Assembly (NCBI GenBank): GCA_041748075.1
Contig: JBGTDX010000083.1
Coordinates: forward strand, 1 to 64,000
DNA from: JBGSYJ01 sp041748075
GTDB lineage: Bacteria > Acidobacteriota > Thermoanaerobaculia > Gp7-AA8
DNA length: 64,000 nt
Reading direction: 5' to 3'
The translations under genes and the position numbers were made by a program. Below, in pieces: positions 47,087-55,181 of the stretch. Position 1 is the first letter of the stretch; every line of letters begins with the position of its first letter. The notes under the pieces are model-generated. The model was not told the origin of the DNA. It searched no databases and was given only the letters and a program-made list of their open reading frames with translations.

Positions 47087-47740
47087 ATGATGGCCATCAT
47101 TCGATTCGGAGTTTTTGAGCTCGACCGGGGTCGGCGGATGCTCCTCCGAGAGGGTGCCGGTGTCCATCTTTCGCCTAAAGCCTTCAGGCTTCTCGAGGTC
47201 CTGATCGAGAGGAGACCCGACGCGATCTCCAAGCAGCAACTTCACGACGAGGTGTGGCCGGAGACGTTCGTGTCAGAATCGAACTTGGCCGGTCTGATCA
47301 CCGAGGTGCGCGGCGCACTTGGTGACGACGCGCGATCGCCTGCATTCATTCGAACCGTTCATGCGTTCGGGTACGCCTTCTGCGGGACCGATGTAAAGGC
47401 TGGATCTGAGCCGGGCGGATCAATCTCTGCGCTCGTGGAATGGAATGGGCGTCAGACCGCGCTCGCTGAGGGCGAGAACGTGATTGGACGCGATGGCAGC
47501 GTGGCGGTGTTCATCGACGACTCGACGGTTTCGCGCCACCATGCGCGCATCACGGTGACGCCGGACAAAGCCACACTGGAGGATCTGCGAAGCAAGAACG
47601 GAACATTCATCCGCGGCCAGAGGATTGAATCGGCCGACCTCGAAGATGGCTCCGAGTTTCACGTCGGCGGAGTCAAGGTTATCTTTCGCCGAGCGCACGC
47701 CGATAGTTCCACGATGACACTCGATGTCTCACGCCGCTGA
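47087..47740 (+). CDS. Winged-helix DNA-binding protein with FHA domain
   Basis: This 217-residue regulator joins an OmpR-type winged helix (about 4-98: FGVFELDRGRRMLLREG, RPDAISKQQLHDEVWPETFV, FIRTVHAFGYAF) to an FHA domain (about 110-205: NVIGRDGSVAVFIDD, STVSRHHARI, DLRSKNGTFIRGQRI). The phosphothreonine-binding Arg, Ser, His and Asn are all present. It is divergent from the TRAP-kinase gene run, so it is a candidate reader of those kinases. Start could be the second Met. Confidence 0.9.
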   Translation: MMAIIRFGVFELDRGRRMLLREGAGVHLSPKAFRLLEVLIERRPDAISKQQLHDEVWPETFVSESNLAGLITEVRGALGDDARSPAFIRTVHAFGYAFCGTDVKAGSEPGGSISALVEWNGRQTALAEGENVIGRDGSVAVFIDDSTVSRHHARITVTPDKATLEDLRSKNGTFIRGQRIESADLEDGSEFHVGGVKVIFRRAHADSSTMTLDVSRR

Positions 47741-47754
47741 ATCCCTGGAGAATT

Positions 47755-48176
47755 TCATCTCTCCGGAGTGTCCTGCGGCCGATCCTCACTCCGCTCCTCA
47801 TGACGTCTGGAGTCCTCACCAGGAGTGTCCTCCTCGACGAGCGTCAACAAAAGGCGAGACGGAACCTGCTCCCACATCGCACCGGTGAGTGCATCCAGGC
47901 CCACTCCCACTGCCGTGAAGAGCCCGAGGACCAGCCCGTCCTTTAGCGACTCCGCCTTCTCCATGAGCACGAAATTGTCATCCACCGAATCGGAGGTCAC
48001 ACGGGTGAGAGTCACCGTCTGGTCCGCGTAGCCCGGAAACGACAGAGTCAAGCTGCAGCGGGTGGCACGACGGCTGACCCAGACCGTAGCGGGAGTTCGC
48101 AGGCGAGCGGCTCGCCATCCACCGCAATCCGGCGCCACCGCTACCTGGAAAGGATGGACGCGAGTCGAATCTCCAT
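47755..48176 (-). pseudogene. Frameshifted PEGA-domain protein
   Basis: The minus strand reads MEIRLASILSR then a stop. Downstream in that frame is IAVDGEPLACE, the first half of a PEGA repeat, while the second half TPATVWVSRRATRCSLTLSF lies in another frame and continues PGYADQTVTL, then VLGLFTAVGVGLDALTGAMW. A PEGA domain split over two frames plus an early stop indicates decay. The intact family is a small envelope lipoprotein. Confidence 0.6.
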
Positions 48177-48179
48177 TGC

Positions 48180-48626
48180 TTGCGCTGGAGTAAGTTCGCC
48201 GGAGTCCTCGCTCTGCTGATCGTGAAATCAGCCTTCGCGGAAAGCCTCGGTGAGGTTCGGCAATCGTTGGGCGAGCTGCGGGGGCTCTCGCCGATCGCCG
48301 CGCACATCGAAACGGAAGGGACGGAGATCAACGGAAAGGAGAAAAAGGAATTCAGGCTAAGTTCGTTGATCGAACATGACGGTACGACACTTCGCGTCGT
48401 TTACTCGAAGACAGAGCCGGCCGAGTCAGCTCCGAAAAAGCGCAAGTCCGCCGGTAATGAAGGTGAGGGCGACGATTCGCCACGAGGCTGGAGTGGGATC
48501 AGCCTCCGCCCTTGGCCAAACGAGCAGATTCACAAGCTCGACAACGGTGACCATTCGAGAGTGATGTCGGTAACGCAATCTCGATGGCACTGTCGAATCT
48601 GCCTGCGAAATATTCACGTTCGATAG
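48180..48626 (+). CDS. Exported protein of unknown function, possibly truncated
   Basis: From a TTG start the frame reads a signal-like RWSKFAGVLALLIVKSAFA, then a plausible mature part SLGEVRQSLGELRGLSPIAA and EFRLSSLIEHDGTTLRVVYS. After about residue 90 it turns low-complexity and Cys/His/Arg-rich, as if out of frame. I regard it as a real N-terminal part with a damaged tail. It overlaps the head of the PEGA pseudogene region. Confidence 0.4.
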   Translation: MRWSKFAGVLALLIVKSAFAESLGEVRQSLGELRGLSPIAAHIETEGTEINGKEKKEFRLSSLIEHDGTTLRVVYSKTEPAESAPKKRKSAGNEGEGDDSPRGWSGISLRPWPNEQIHKLDNGDHSRVMSVTQSRWHCRICLRNIHVR

Positions 48627-48669
48627 TGATCGCAGATTACTTTTTTGGCCTTTAAACCATTGAAAAGGT

Positions 48670-48745
48670 TGGCTGTGGCGGCAGGATTCGAACCTGCAAC
48701 CTACGGATTAACAATCCGCCGCTCTACCAGTTGAGCTACACCACA
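48670..48745 (-). tRNA. tRNA-Asn (GUU)
   Basis: The minus strand folds as a 76-nt tRNA. The acceptor stem is TGTGGTG/CGCCACA with one G-T pair, the D arm GCTC/GAGC, the anticodon loop TTGTTAA giving GUU, the T arm GCAGG/CCTGC with TTCGAAT, discriminator G and an encoded CCA. It codes for asparagine. Confidence 0.96.
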
Positions 48746-48791
48746 TCACCGGGAGCGGCATTGTAGGTGATACGCGGCCCGGGACCAATGT

Positions 48792-49265
48792 TCAGGCGTC
48801 CTCACGAGTGTACTCGTCAGGAATGGCCAGATCCTTCCGCTCGATCTCCCACATGATATTGAGCGCTGCCCAGCCGTGCCCCTGCTTGAGGAGCTGGATA
48901 CTGTTGATACCGCGCTCGAAAGGCCTGGGCTCGTCCGCGAGACTCGACTCGTAGGTGCTGAACACGTGCGCGACGTTACCGAAGGCTTCCACGCTCCGGA
49001 ACACCTCACGCTGGAAGAACCCCCTCCTTTCGAGCTCGCTTCCCGTGATGATTCCCTGCGACCTTTCCAGGAAAGGCTCGACATCAAGCACCTCGGCCGC
49101 CAACGAGTCGTCGGCCCGCGGCGGTGTGATCCGCGCGCGCGGATGGAACAGGGTGCGCAGGCGCCGGTAATCAGGCAGCTTGCCGGCTGCGAAGGAAATG
49201 CTCGCGTAATAGGCACGGATGATCGCGTCGATCGATTCGAGATCTTCGAGTTTGGGCTCCGGCAT
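48792..49265 (-). CDS. SnoaL/NTF2-like protein
   Basis: This 157-residue protein starts at MPEPKLEDLESIDAII. The NTF2-like cone fold is suggested by DAIIRAYYASISFAAGKLPD, then LRTLFHPRARITPP, VAHVFSTYESSL and NSIQLLKQGHGWAALNIMWE. Such proteins are often enzymes or binding proteins of unknown ligand. Monocistronic; no partner evident. Confidence 0.8.
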   Translation of the reverse strand: MPEPKLEDLESIDAIIRAYYASISFAAGKLPDYRRLRTLFHPRARITPPRADDSLAAEVLDVEPFLERSQGIITGSELERRGFFQREVFRSVEAFGNVAHVFSTYESSLADEPRPFERGINSIQLLKQGHGWAALNIMWEIERKDLAIPDEYTREDA

Positions 49266-49382
49266 AGGCTCTGAGCTCCTCAGCATTCTGAGATCGAAAG
49301 ATCAGCAAAACGTGGGCCCGAACACGCTCCGGAATGACTCAAAGGCGTCAGACCCGTTAGAATCCGCAACCAAGGAGAACCG

Positions 49383-50186
49383 ATGCCCACGATGACCGAA
49401 TCCACGTCCACCACAACCGACCCTTTCGTACTCGCCGGAAAGACCTTCGAGTCCCGGCTGATCGTCGGGACGGGCAAGTATCCGACCATGGAGTTGATGG
49501 CCGAGGCGCTCGAGGCTTCAGGCGCAGAAATGGTGACGGTAGCCGTGCGGCGTACCTCGATCGCCGACGCGTCCCAGCCGCGCCTGTTCGATTACATCGA
49601 CGCGAAGAAGTACTTTCTCCTGCCGAACACGGCTGGTTGCTACACGGCCGAAGACGCCATTCGCTACGCCCGTCTGGGTCGGGAAGTCGGTCTTTCCGAA
49701 TGGGTCAAGCTCGAAGTGATCGGCGATCCGAAGACGCTGTTCCCCGACAACGAAGCGCTTCTGGATGCGGCGAAAGTACTTCTCGACGAGGGCTTCGTGG
49801 TGCTGCCATACACCAACGATGATCCGATCGTCTGCAGAAAGCTCCAGGATATGGGCTGTGCGGCAGTCATGCCTCTGGGAGCGCCGATAGGATCAGGTCT
49901 CGGGGTGAGGAACACGGCCAACATACGGATCATCCGCGAGTTCTCTACCGTACCGGTAATTCTCGACGCAGGGGTCGGCACGGCATCCGACGCAACGATC
50001 GCCATGGAGCTCGGTGTCGATGCCGTTCTGATGAATACAGGCATTGCCGGCGCGCAGGATCCGGTCGCGATGGCGAGGGCGATGAATCACGCTGTCAAGG
50101 CTGGACGTCTTGCGTACAGAGCGGGACGGATGGAGCGCAAGCTCTACGCGACGGCGTCGAGTCCACTGTCGGGCATGATCGAGTAG
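49383..50186 (+). CDS. thiG: Thiazole synthase
   Basis: This 267-residue enzyme builds the thiazole phosphate of thiamine. It has [20 protein letters not shown], the Schiff-base Lys in [16 protein letters not shown] (about residue 111), [15 protein letters not shown] and the phosphate motif [25 protein letters not shown] precedes the ATG, and a TAGAAT -10 box is at 49358. No thiS, thiH/O or thiF gene lies next to it, so the sulfur-carrier partners must be elsewhere. Confidence 0.95.
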   Translation: MPTMTESTSTTTDPFVLAGKTFESRLIVGTGKYPTMELMAEALEASGAEMVTVAVRRTSIADASQPRLFDYIDAKKYFLLPNTAGCYTAEDAIRYARLGREVGLSEWVKLEVIGDPKTLFPDNEALLDAAKVLLDEGFVVLPYTNDDPIVCRKLQDMGCAAVMPLGAPIGSGLGVRNTANIRIIREFSTVPVILDAGVGTASDATIAMELGVDAVLMNTGIAGAQDPVAMARAMNHAVKAGRLAYRAGRMERKLYATASSPLSGMIE

Positions 50187-50213
50187 GAGGCGCAGCGCGA
50201 TCGCAACAATGAC

Positions 50214-51002
50214 CTACCGGAACTTTCGGCTCAGCCGGTCCCGGCTGAGGCTGTCCACTTCCGCAAGGATGGGGTTCAGAATTTCACGCTGCTTGTCGAT
50301 GAGCTGAGCGATCCCTGAGCGGCCGAGCGAGAGCATCCCCTGCAGTTCTTCATCGCTGAACGTCGCCCCCTCGGCAGTGGCCTGCAGCTCGATGAACCGC
50401 ATTTTGTCGGTTGCAACGATGTTCATGTCGACGCCGGCTTTCGAATCCTCGATGTAATTGAGATCGAGTACCGGAATTCCATCGACCACGCCGACCGAAA
50501 CGGCGGCGACCCACTCCCGGATTGGCCAGGAAACGATCTTTCCGTTCACGTAGAGCTTGCCAAGCGCGAGCCCCAGAGCGACGAATGCGCCGGTGATCGA
50601 CGCTGTGCGCGTTCCACCATCTGCCTGGATCACATCGCAATCGATCCAGATCGTTCGTTCTCCGAGCTTCTCCAGATCCACGGCAGCCCGGAGAGATCTG
50701 CCGATGAGCCGCTGAATCTCCATCGTGCGGCCACCCTGCTTGCCTTTGGTCGCCTCCCGCTGGGTCCTGTCGGAGGTCGCACGCGGCAGCATTCCGTATT
50801 CGGAAGTGATCCATCCCTTTCCCGTCCGATACAGAAACGAAGGAACTTTCTCCTCGATCGAGGCGGTGCAGATGACCCGGGTCTCACCGACTTCGATCAG
50901 CACCGACCCTTCGGCATGCGTGGTGAAACCGGGACGAAGAATGATGGGACGCAACTCGTCGGCCGCGCGGCCGTCAACACGTTGTTTCGGATTCGAGGAC
51001 AT
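50214..51002 (-). CDS. rph: Ribonuclease PH
   Basis: This 262-residue phosphorolytic 3'-5' exonuclease trims tRNA 3' ends. It begins [20 protein letters not shown], contains [20 protein letters not shown] and the phosphate-site segment [40 protein letters not shown] and [17 protein letters not shown] follow. Length is slightly above the usual 240-250. It is downstream of glgC, separated by heptamer element F. Confidence 0.95.
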   Translation of the reverse strand: MSSNPKQRVDGRAADELRPIILRPGFTTHAEGSVLIEVGETRVICTASIEEKVPSFLYRTGKGWITSEYGMLPRATSDRTQREATKGKQGGRTMEIQRLIGRSLRAAVDLEKLGERTIWIDCDVIQADGGTRTASITGAFVALGLALGKLYVNGKIVSWPIREWVAAVSVGVVDGIPVLDLNYIEDSKAGVDMNIVATDKMRFIELQATAEGATFSDEELQGMLSLGRSGIAQLIDKQREILNPILAEVDSLSRDRLSRKFR

Positions 51003-51015
51003 TGGGCTCCTGGGG

Positions 51016-51099
51016 AGAATTAAGAATTCAGAATTCAGAATCAGAATTCAGAATGAAGGCCGTTCCCCTTTCTGAATTCTTGATTCTAAATTCTCAATT
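51016..51099. repeat. Heptamer element F: AGAATTC-type arms
   Basis: The left arm is AGAATTA, AGAATTC, AGAATTC, AGAATC, AGAATTC (51016-51049) plus AGAATG. The right arm is CTGAATT, CTTGATT, CTAAATT, CTCAATT (51072-51099). In the right arm consecutive units vary at the third and fourth base only. It fills the glgC-rph gap. Confidence 0.9.
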
Positions 51100-51104
51100 T
51101 CGTT

Positions 51105-52355
51105 TCACGGCTCCACGACCGTGCCCTTCGGCACGACGACGATTCCGGTATCGGTCACCGTGAAGCGTTCGCGGTCGTGTTCGAGGTCGTAACCAATGGT
51201 GATGTTCGGAGGAACCTTGACGCCTTTGTCAATGATGGTTTTTTTGATTCGCGAGTGCCGTCCGACCTCGACGCCGTCCATGAGAATCGATTCGTGGACA
51301 TCGGAGAAGGAGTGAATTTTGACCCGCGGAAAGAGGATCGAGCGGTTGATCGTCCCCCCCGAGATGATGACCCCGTCCGACACCATCGAATCCGTCGCCT
51401 GTCCGACCCTCTTGGTATTCGCTTCGGCGAATACGAACTTAGCAGGCGGAAGATGCAACGCCGAAGAGACGATCGGCCAGCTCGGGTTGTAGAGGTTGAA
51501 AAGCGGGGTGACGGCGATCAGATCCATCGAAGCCGCGTAATACGATTCGATCGTTCCGACGTCGCGCCAGTATCCCTGGTTGAAGTCATCCTCTCCAGGC
51601 ACCATGTTCGTCCCGAAGTCGTAGGCATATACTTTCATCGTGGGATACATCAGCGGAATGACTTCCTTGCCGAAGTCGTGCGCGGAATCCCGCAGAGCGT
51701 TGCGCTCGAGCACGTCGGTCATGACTCTGGATTTGAAGATGTAGTTCCCCATCGATGCCAGAACCATGTCGGGCCGTCCCGGGATCGTCTTCGCTCCCGA
51801 TTTCGGTTTCTCGACGAAGCCGGTTACCCGGAAGTCGTCATCGATCTCCACAATGCCGAACGAATGCGCCTCCTCGAGCGGGACCGGAATCGTCGCGATC
51901 GTAAGGTCAGCGTCGATATCGAGATGGTTCTGCATCATGTGGTTCACATCCATCTTGTAGATGTGGTCGCCGCCGAAAACGCAAACCTGTTCCGGACGTT
52001 CGTCGAAGATGAGCTCGAGGTTCTGGTACACGGCGTCCGCTGTTCCTCGGAACCAGAAGGGACCCTTCCGCATCTGAGCCGGAACGACGTCCACATATTG
52101 TCCGATCTCCGGAACCAGCCGCCAGGTTCGGGTGATGTGCTCGATCAGGGATGTCGACTTGAACTGCGTCAGCACCTTGACTTTGAAGAATCCCGAATTG
52201 ATGAAATTGTTCAGCGCGAAATCGATGATGCGGTAGCGCCCTCCGAAGGGCACAGCGGGTTTGGCACGGTCCCGAGTCAGCGGATACAGCCGTTCTCCCA
52301 TGCCGCCCGCGAGCACCATCGTGAGAACATTTCTGTACCCTAAAGAACCGTGCAT
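51105..52355 (-). CDS. glgC: Glucose-1-phosphate adenylyltransferase
   Basis: This 416-residue enzyme makes ADP-glucose for glycogen. Motifs are VLAGGMGERLYPLTRDRAKP, the FGGRYRIIDFALNN segment, VCVFGGDHIYKMD, the substrate Lys region GFVEKPKSGAKTIPG and the beta-helix C terminus with DGVIISGGTINRSILFPRVK. It is divergent from the dnaJ-like gene. No other glg genes are in the window. Confidence 0.95.
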   Translation of the reverse strand: MHGSLGYRNVLTMVLAGGMGERLYPLTRDRAKPAVPFGGRYRIIDFALNNFINSGFFKVKVLTQFKSTSLIEHITRTWRLVPEIGQYVDVVPAQMRKGPFWFRGTADAVYQNLELIFDERPEQVCVFGGDHIYKMDVNHMMQNHLDIDADLTIATIPVPLEEAHSFGIVEIDDDFRVTGFVEKPKSGAKTIPGRPDMVLASMGNYIFKSRVMTDVLERNALRDSAHDFGKEVIPLMYPTMKVYAYDFGTNMVPGEDDFNQGYWRDVGTIESYYAASMDLIAVTPLFNLYNPSWPIVSSALHLPPAKFVFAEANTKRVGQATDSMVSDGVIISGGTINRSILFPRVKIHSFSDVHESILMDGVEVGRHSRIKKTIIDKGVKVPPNITIGYDLEHDRERFTVTDTGIVVVPKGTVVEP

Positions 52356-52471
52356 GATTTTTCCTCGGTCAGCAGATCACAACTTCCCTGAAAAGGGAAC
52401 CGGATCCGTCACCGGGCCATAAAGATCCGTCGAACCCTGAATGCAGATTCTCTTATGATCTAATTCGCGCT

Positions 52472-53512
52472 ATGGCCCGTAAGAACTACTACGAAATTCT
52501 TGGTGTCAAGAACGATGCCAGCGAGGCCGACATCAAGAAGGCCTATCGGAAACTCGCCCGAAAATATCATCCCGACGTCAATCAGGGAAAGAGTGAAGCC
52601 GAAACTCGATTCAAGGAAATCTCGGAAGCTTACGCCGTTCTTAGCGACAAGGAAAAGCGGGAACAATACGACCTCGGAGATTCTCAGGGATTCCCGTTCG
52701 GACAGCAGGCTGGAGGGCCCGGCGGTCCGGGCGCCGGCTTCGACTTCTCGCAGTTCATGGGAGGCGCCAGAGGAGGGCGTGGGCGTCGCGCGCAGACTGG
52801 TGGCGCCGACTTTCGCGACATCTTCTCGGATCTGTTCAGCGGTGCGGGAGGCGGAGGCGGAGGGTTCGGACAGACTGCGCCCCTTCGCGGCAGCGACGTG
52901 GAAGCCGAAGTCACCATCGATTTCCGCGACGCCATTCAGGGGACCGAGCTCCAGCTGACCATTCCGAGACAGAAGGAATGCCCCACGTGTCAGGGACTGG
53001 GCCATGTCGGGAACAACGTCTGCAATACCTGTCGTGGGTCGGGCGTGATCACCTCGACTGATTCATCCCGCGTCAAGCTCCCTCAGGGAGTTGCCGACCG
53101 GCAGCGGGTGCGCCTGCGCGGAAAAGGCTCAGCGGGAATTCATGGCGGTCCCCCGGGTGACCTGCTGGTCCGCGTCCACGTGAAACCCCACACATTCTTT
53201 GAACGGAAAGGCGACAACATCCACACTGAGATTCCCATCACCATCCGCGAAGCGATTCGCGGAGCCGAGATTGAAATTCCGACCATCCAGGGCCCCGTTC
53301 GCGCAAAGATTCCCCCGGGAACCCAGGGAGGCCAGACTTTCAGACTCAGCGGGAAGGGTGTTCGACGGGCGAAGGGATCCGCGGGCGATCACTTTTACAA
53401 AGTGCAGATCGCAGTTCCCGGAAAGCTCGATCCGGATGGTGAGAGCGCAGTAGATTCACTCGAGAAGCAGTACGAAGCGAATCCCCGGTCGAATCTGAAG
53501 GGGACACTTTGA
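52472..53512 (+). CDS. DnaJ-like co-chaperone with a half zinc finger
   Basis: This 346-residue Hsp40 has a J domain (HPD at 33-35), a G/F-rich linker (65-135), only two C-x-x-C-x-G-x-G zinc repeats (Cys170/173 and Cys184/187) rather than four, and the beta-sandwich substrate domains. The latter are recognised from [20 protein letters not shown] and [19 protein letters not shown]. It is thus intermediate between DnaJ and CbpA. A TCTAAT box ends seven bases before the ATG. The stop overlaps the next gene's TTG start. Confidence 0.9.
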   Translation: MARKNYYEILGVKNDASEADIKKAYRKLARKYHPDVNQGKSEAETRFKEISEAYAVLSDKEKREQYDLGDSQGFPFGQQAGGPGGPGAGFDFSQFMGGARGGRGRRAQTGGADFRDIFSDLFSGAGGGGGGFGQTAPLRGSDVEAEVTIDFRDAIQGTELQLTIPRQKECPTCQGLGHVGNNVCNTCRGSGVITSTDSSRVKLPQGVADRQRVRLRGKGSAGIHGGPPGDLLVRVHVKPHTFFERKGDNIHTEIPITIREAIRGAEIEIPTIQGPVRAKIPPGTQGGQTFRLSGKGVRRAKGSAGDHFYKVQIAVPGKLDPDGESAVDSLEKQYEANPRSNLKGTL

Positions 53513-54252
53513 CAGTCCCGGAGAAGCGAGTGATTCCGACAGGACAGATCTTCGTCATCGGCGATTCCCATATCGGCCTGACTGACGGCGACGAGCAACC
53601 CATCGTCAAATGGCTCGACCGTCTGTCCGCCATCAGGCCTTCAGCGCTGTACCTGAACGGTGATGTCTTTCACTACCTGATCGGAGACCGAAAGTTCTTC
53701 ACCCACTCAGTTCACAAGTTCTTCGCCAGACTCCGCGAGCTCAAAGCAGCGGGCGTTGAAGTTCACTACGTGGAGGGCAACCGCGACTTCTTCCTCGAGG
53801 GCACTCTCGCCGAAGAGTCGGTCACCGACCTCGGAACATCCGCCACATTCGAGGCCGGTCCGCACCGGTACCTCGTCATTCATGGAGACATGATCAATGA
53901 CCGCGATTACCAGTACCGGATGTGGAGACGCGTTTCGAAAAACCCGTTCATGCGCGCCGGTGTCCGCCTGGTCCCGGGACCAATCGCCCGAAGATTCGTC
54001 CACCAGATGGAAAAAACCCTCGCAAAATCCAATTTCAAGCACAAGCGCCGCCTTCCCATCGAATTGATGGAAGCCTACGGACGAAAGCAGCACGTCAACG
54101 GCTACGACAGGATCATTTTCGGGCACTTCCACCACAAGACGATCGTGCCCGCTGGCGAGGCCACGGTCTGCGTACTCCCAGCCTGGTACGAAAGCGGCGA
54201 AGCTCTGATGGTCTCGCCGGAAACGGGGGAGTACGAATTTGTGAAGATATGA
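53509..54252 (+). CDS. LpxH-like metallophosphoesterase
   Basis: This 247-residue calcineurin-fold phosphatase carries [53 protein letters not shown] and [12 protein letters not shown], which together form the two-metal site. The GNRDF motif is the UDP-2,3-diacylglucosamine hydrolase signature, so a role in lipid A synthesis is plausible. Other lpx genes are absent here, so the name is not certain. It starts at TTG overlapping the dnaJ-like stop, or at a GTG at 53530. Confidence 0.8.
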   Translation: MTVPEKRVIPTGQIFVIGDSHIGLTDGDEQPIVKWLDRLSAIRPSALYLNGDVFHYLIGDRKFFTHSVHKFFARLRELKAAGVEVHYVEGNRDFFLEGTLAEESVTDLGTSATFEAGPHRYLVIHGDMINDRDYQYRMWRRVSKNPFMRAGVRLVPGPIARRFVHQMEKTLAKSNFKHKRRLPIELMEAYGRKQHVNGYDRIIFGHFHHKTIVPAGEATVCVLPAWYESGEALMVSPETGEYEFVKI

Positions 54253-54260
54253 TTTGCGGG

Positions 54261-54375
54261 AGTAGACAGTAGGCCGCCCGCCCCTTGTCTACTGTTCATT
54301 GTCCACTGCGTGGCTCCTGTTTTCGGAAAAAGTGAATTGAGCCGTATCGGGTGGTGGGCTACTGTCAATTGGTTA
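54261..54375. repeat. Heptamer element G: GTAGACA-type arms
   Basis: The left arm AGTAGACAGTAG (54261-54272) faces TGTCTAC, TGTTCAT, TGTCCAC (54286-54306). A third piece, GGGCTACTGTCAATTGG, lies at about 54356-54372. It is the most degraded of the long copies and shares its heptamer with element D. It lies between the LpxH-like and PhnP-like genes. Confidence 0.75.
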
Positions 54376-54391
54376 ACGTGCAACTGAAATC

Positions 54392-55159
54392 ATGAAAATC
54401 TCCTTCCTCGGTAGCGGCACATCCACGGGCGTTCCCGTCATCGGTTGTCGGTGCGCGGTATGCACATCAGGCGTTCCGGAGAATCAGCGGCTTCGCCAAT
54501 CGGTGCGGGTCGAAGCCGGCGGGCTGTTCGGATTGATCGACACCACTCCCGACCTGCGGCAGCAGATCCTTCGCTGCCCGATGCCCCGGCTCGACTTCAT
54601 TCTTTACACTCACTCCCACTCCGATCACATCATGGGGCTCGACGACATCAGACCCTTCAATTTCCGGCAGCGCGAGGCGATCACCGCATATGCCAACCCG
54701 ATGACGGCGAAGGCCATTCGGCGTGCTTTCCGCTATATATGGGACGAGAGCCAGCTCGGCGGTGGCAAACCGCAACTCGATCTCCGCGAAGTAGAGCAAC
54801 CATTCATGCACGACGGGCTGGAGATCATTCCCATTCCTGTGGCTCACGGGGACTGGACGATTCTCGGCTACCGGATCGGACCTTTTGCGTACATTACCGA
54901 TACGAACGGGATCCCTGAAGCTTCGATGAAAATGCTCGAGGGTGTCGACACCCTCGCGCTCGACGGCCTTCGTCCGGCGCCCCGGCACAGCACACACTTC
55001 ACGATTCATGAAGCAGTCGATGTGGCAAGCCGGATCGGTGCGCGCGCCACATGGCTGATCCACCTGGCGCACGAAGTCGATCATCACGTCGTGGAAGCAG
55101 GGCTGCCCGAGTCTTTTCGTCTCGCATACGACGGGCTCGAGCTGGAGTTCGCAGATTGA
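54392..55159 (+). CDS. Metallo-beta-lactamase-fold hydrolase, PhnP-like
   Basis: This 255-residue protein opens KISFLGSGTSTGVPVIGCRC, with an N-terminal Cys cluster (GCRCAVC) as in PhnP-type enzymes, the metal motif THSHSDHIMGLDDIRPF (about 73) and AYITDTNGIPE. PhnP is a cyclic phosphodiesterase. No phn genes are nearby, so a nucleotide phosphodiesterase role is only a guess. It precedes aroA by 22 bases. Confidence 0.85.
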   Translation: MKISFLGSGTSTGVPVIGCRCAVCTSGVPENQRLRQSVRVEAGGLFGLIDTTPDLRQQILRCPMPRLDFILYTHSHSDHIMGLDDIRPFNFRQREAITAYANPMTAKAIRRAFRYIWDESQLGGGKPQLDLREVEQPFMHDGLEIIPIPVAHGDWTILGYRIGPFAYITDTNGIPEASMKMLEGVDTLALDGLRPAPRHSTHFTIHEAVDVASRIGARATWLIHLAHEVDHHVVEAGLPESFRLAYDGLELEFAD

Positions 55160-55181
55160 CCACCAATTTCCACCACTGACG

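Noticed and set aside
51177..52343. A 388-codon open frame antisense to glgC
   Set aside because: Same reason: complete overlap with a certain gene and no recognisable motifs.
11726..54375. Heptamer hairpins as ordinary intrinsic terminators
   Set aside because: They lack a consistent T-run, one lies between divergent starts, and true terminators in this window (20616, 60009) look different.
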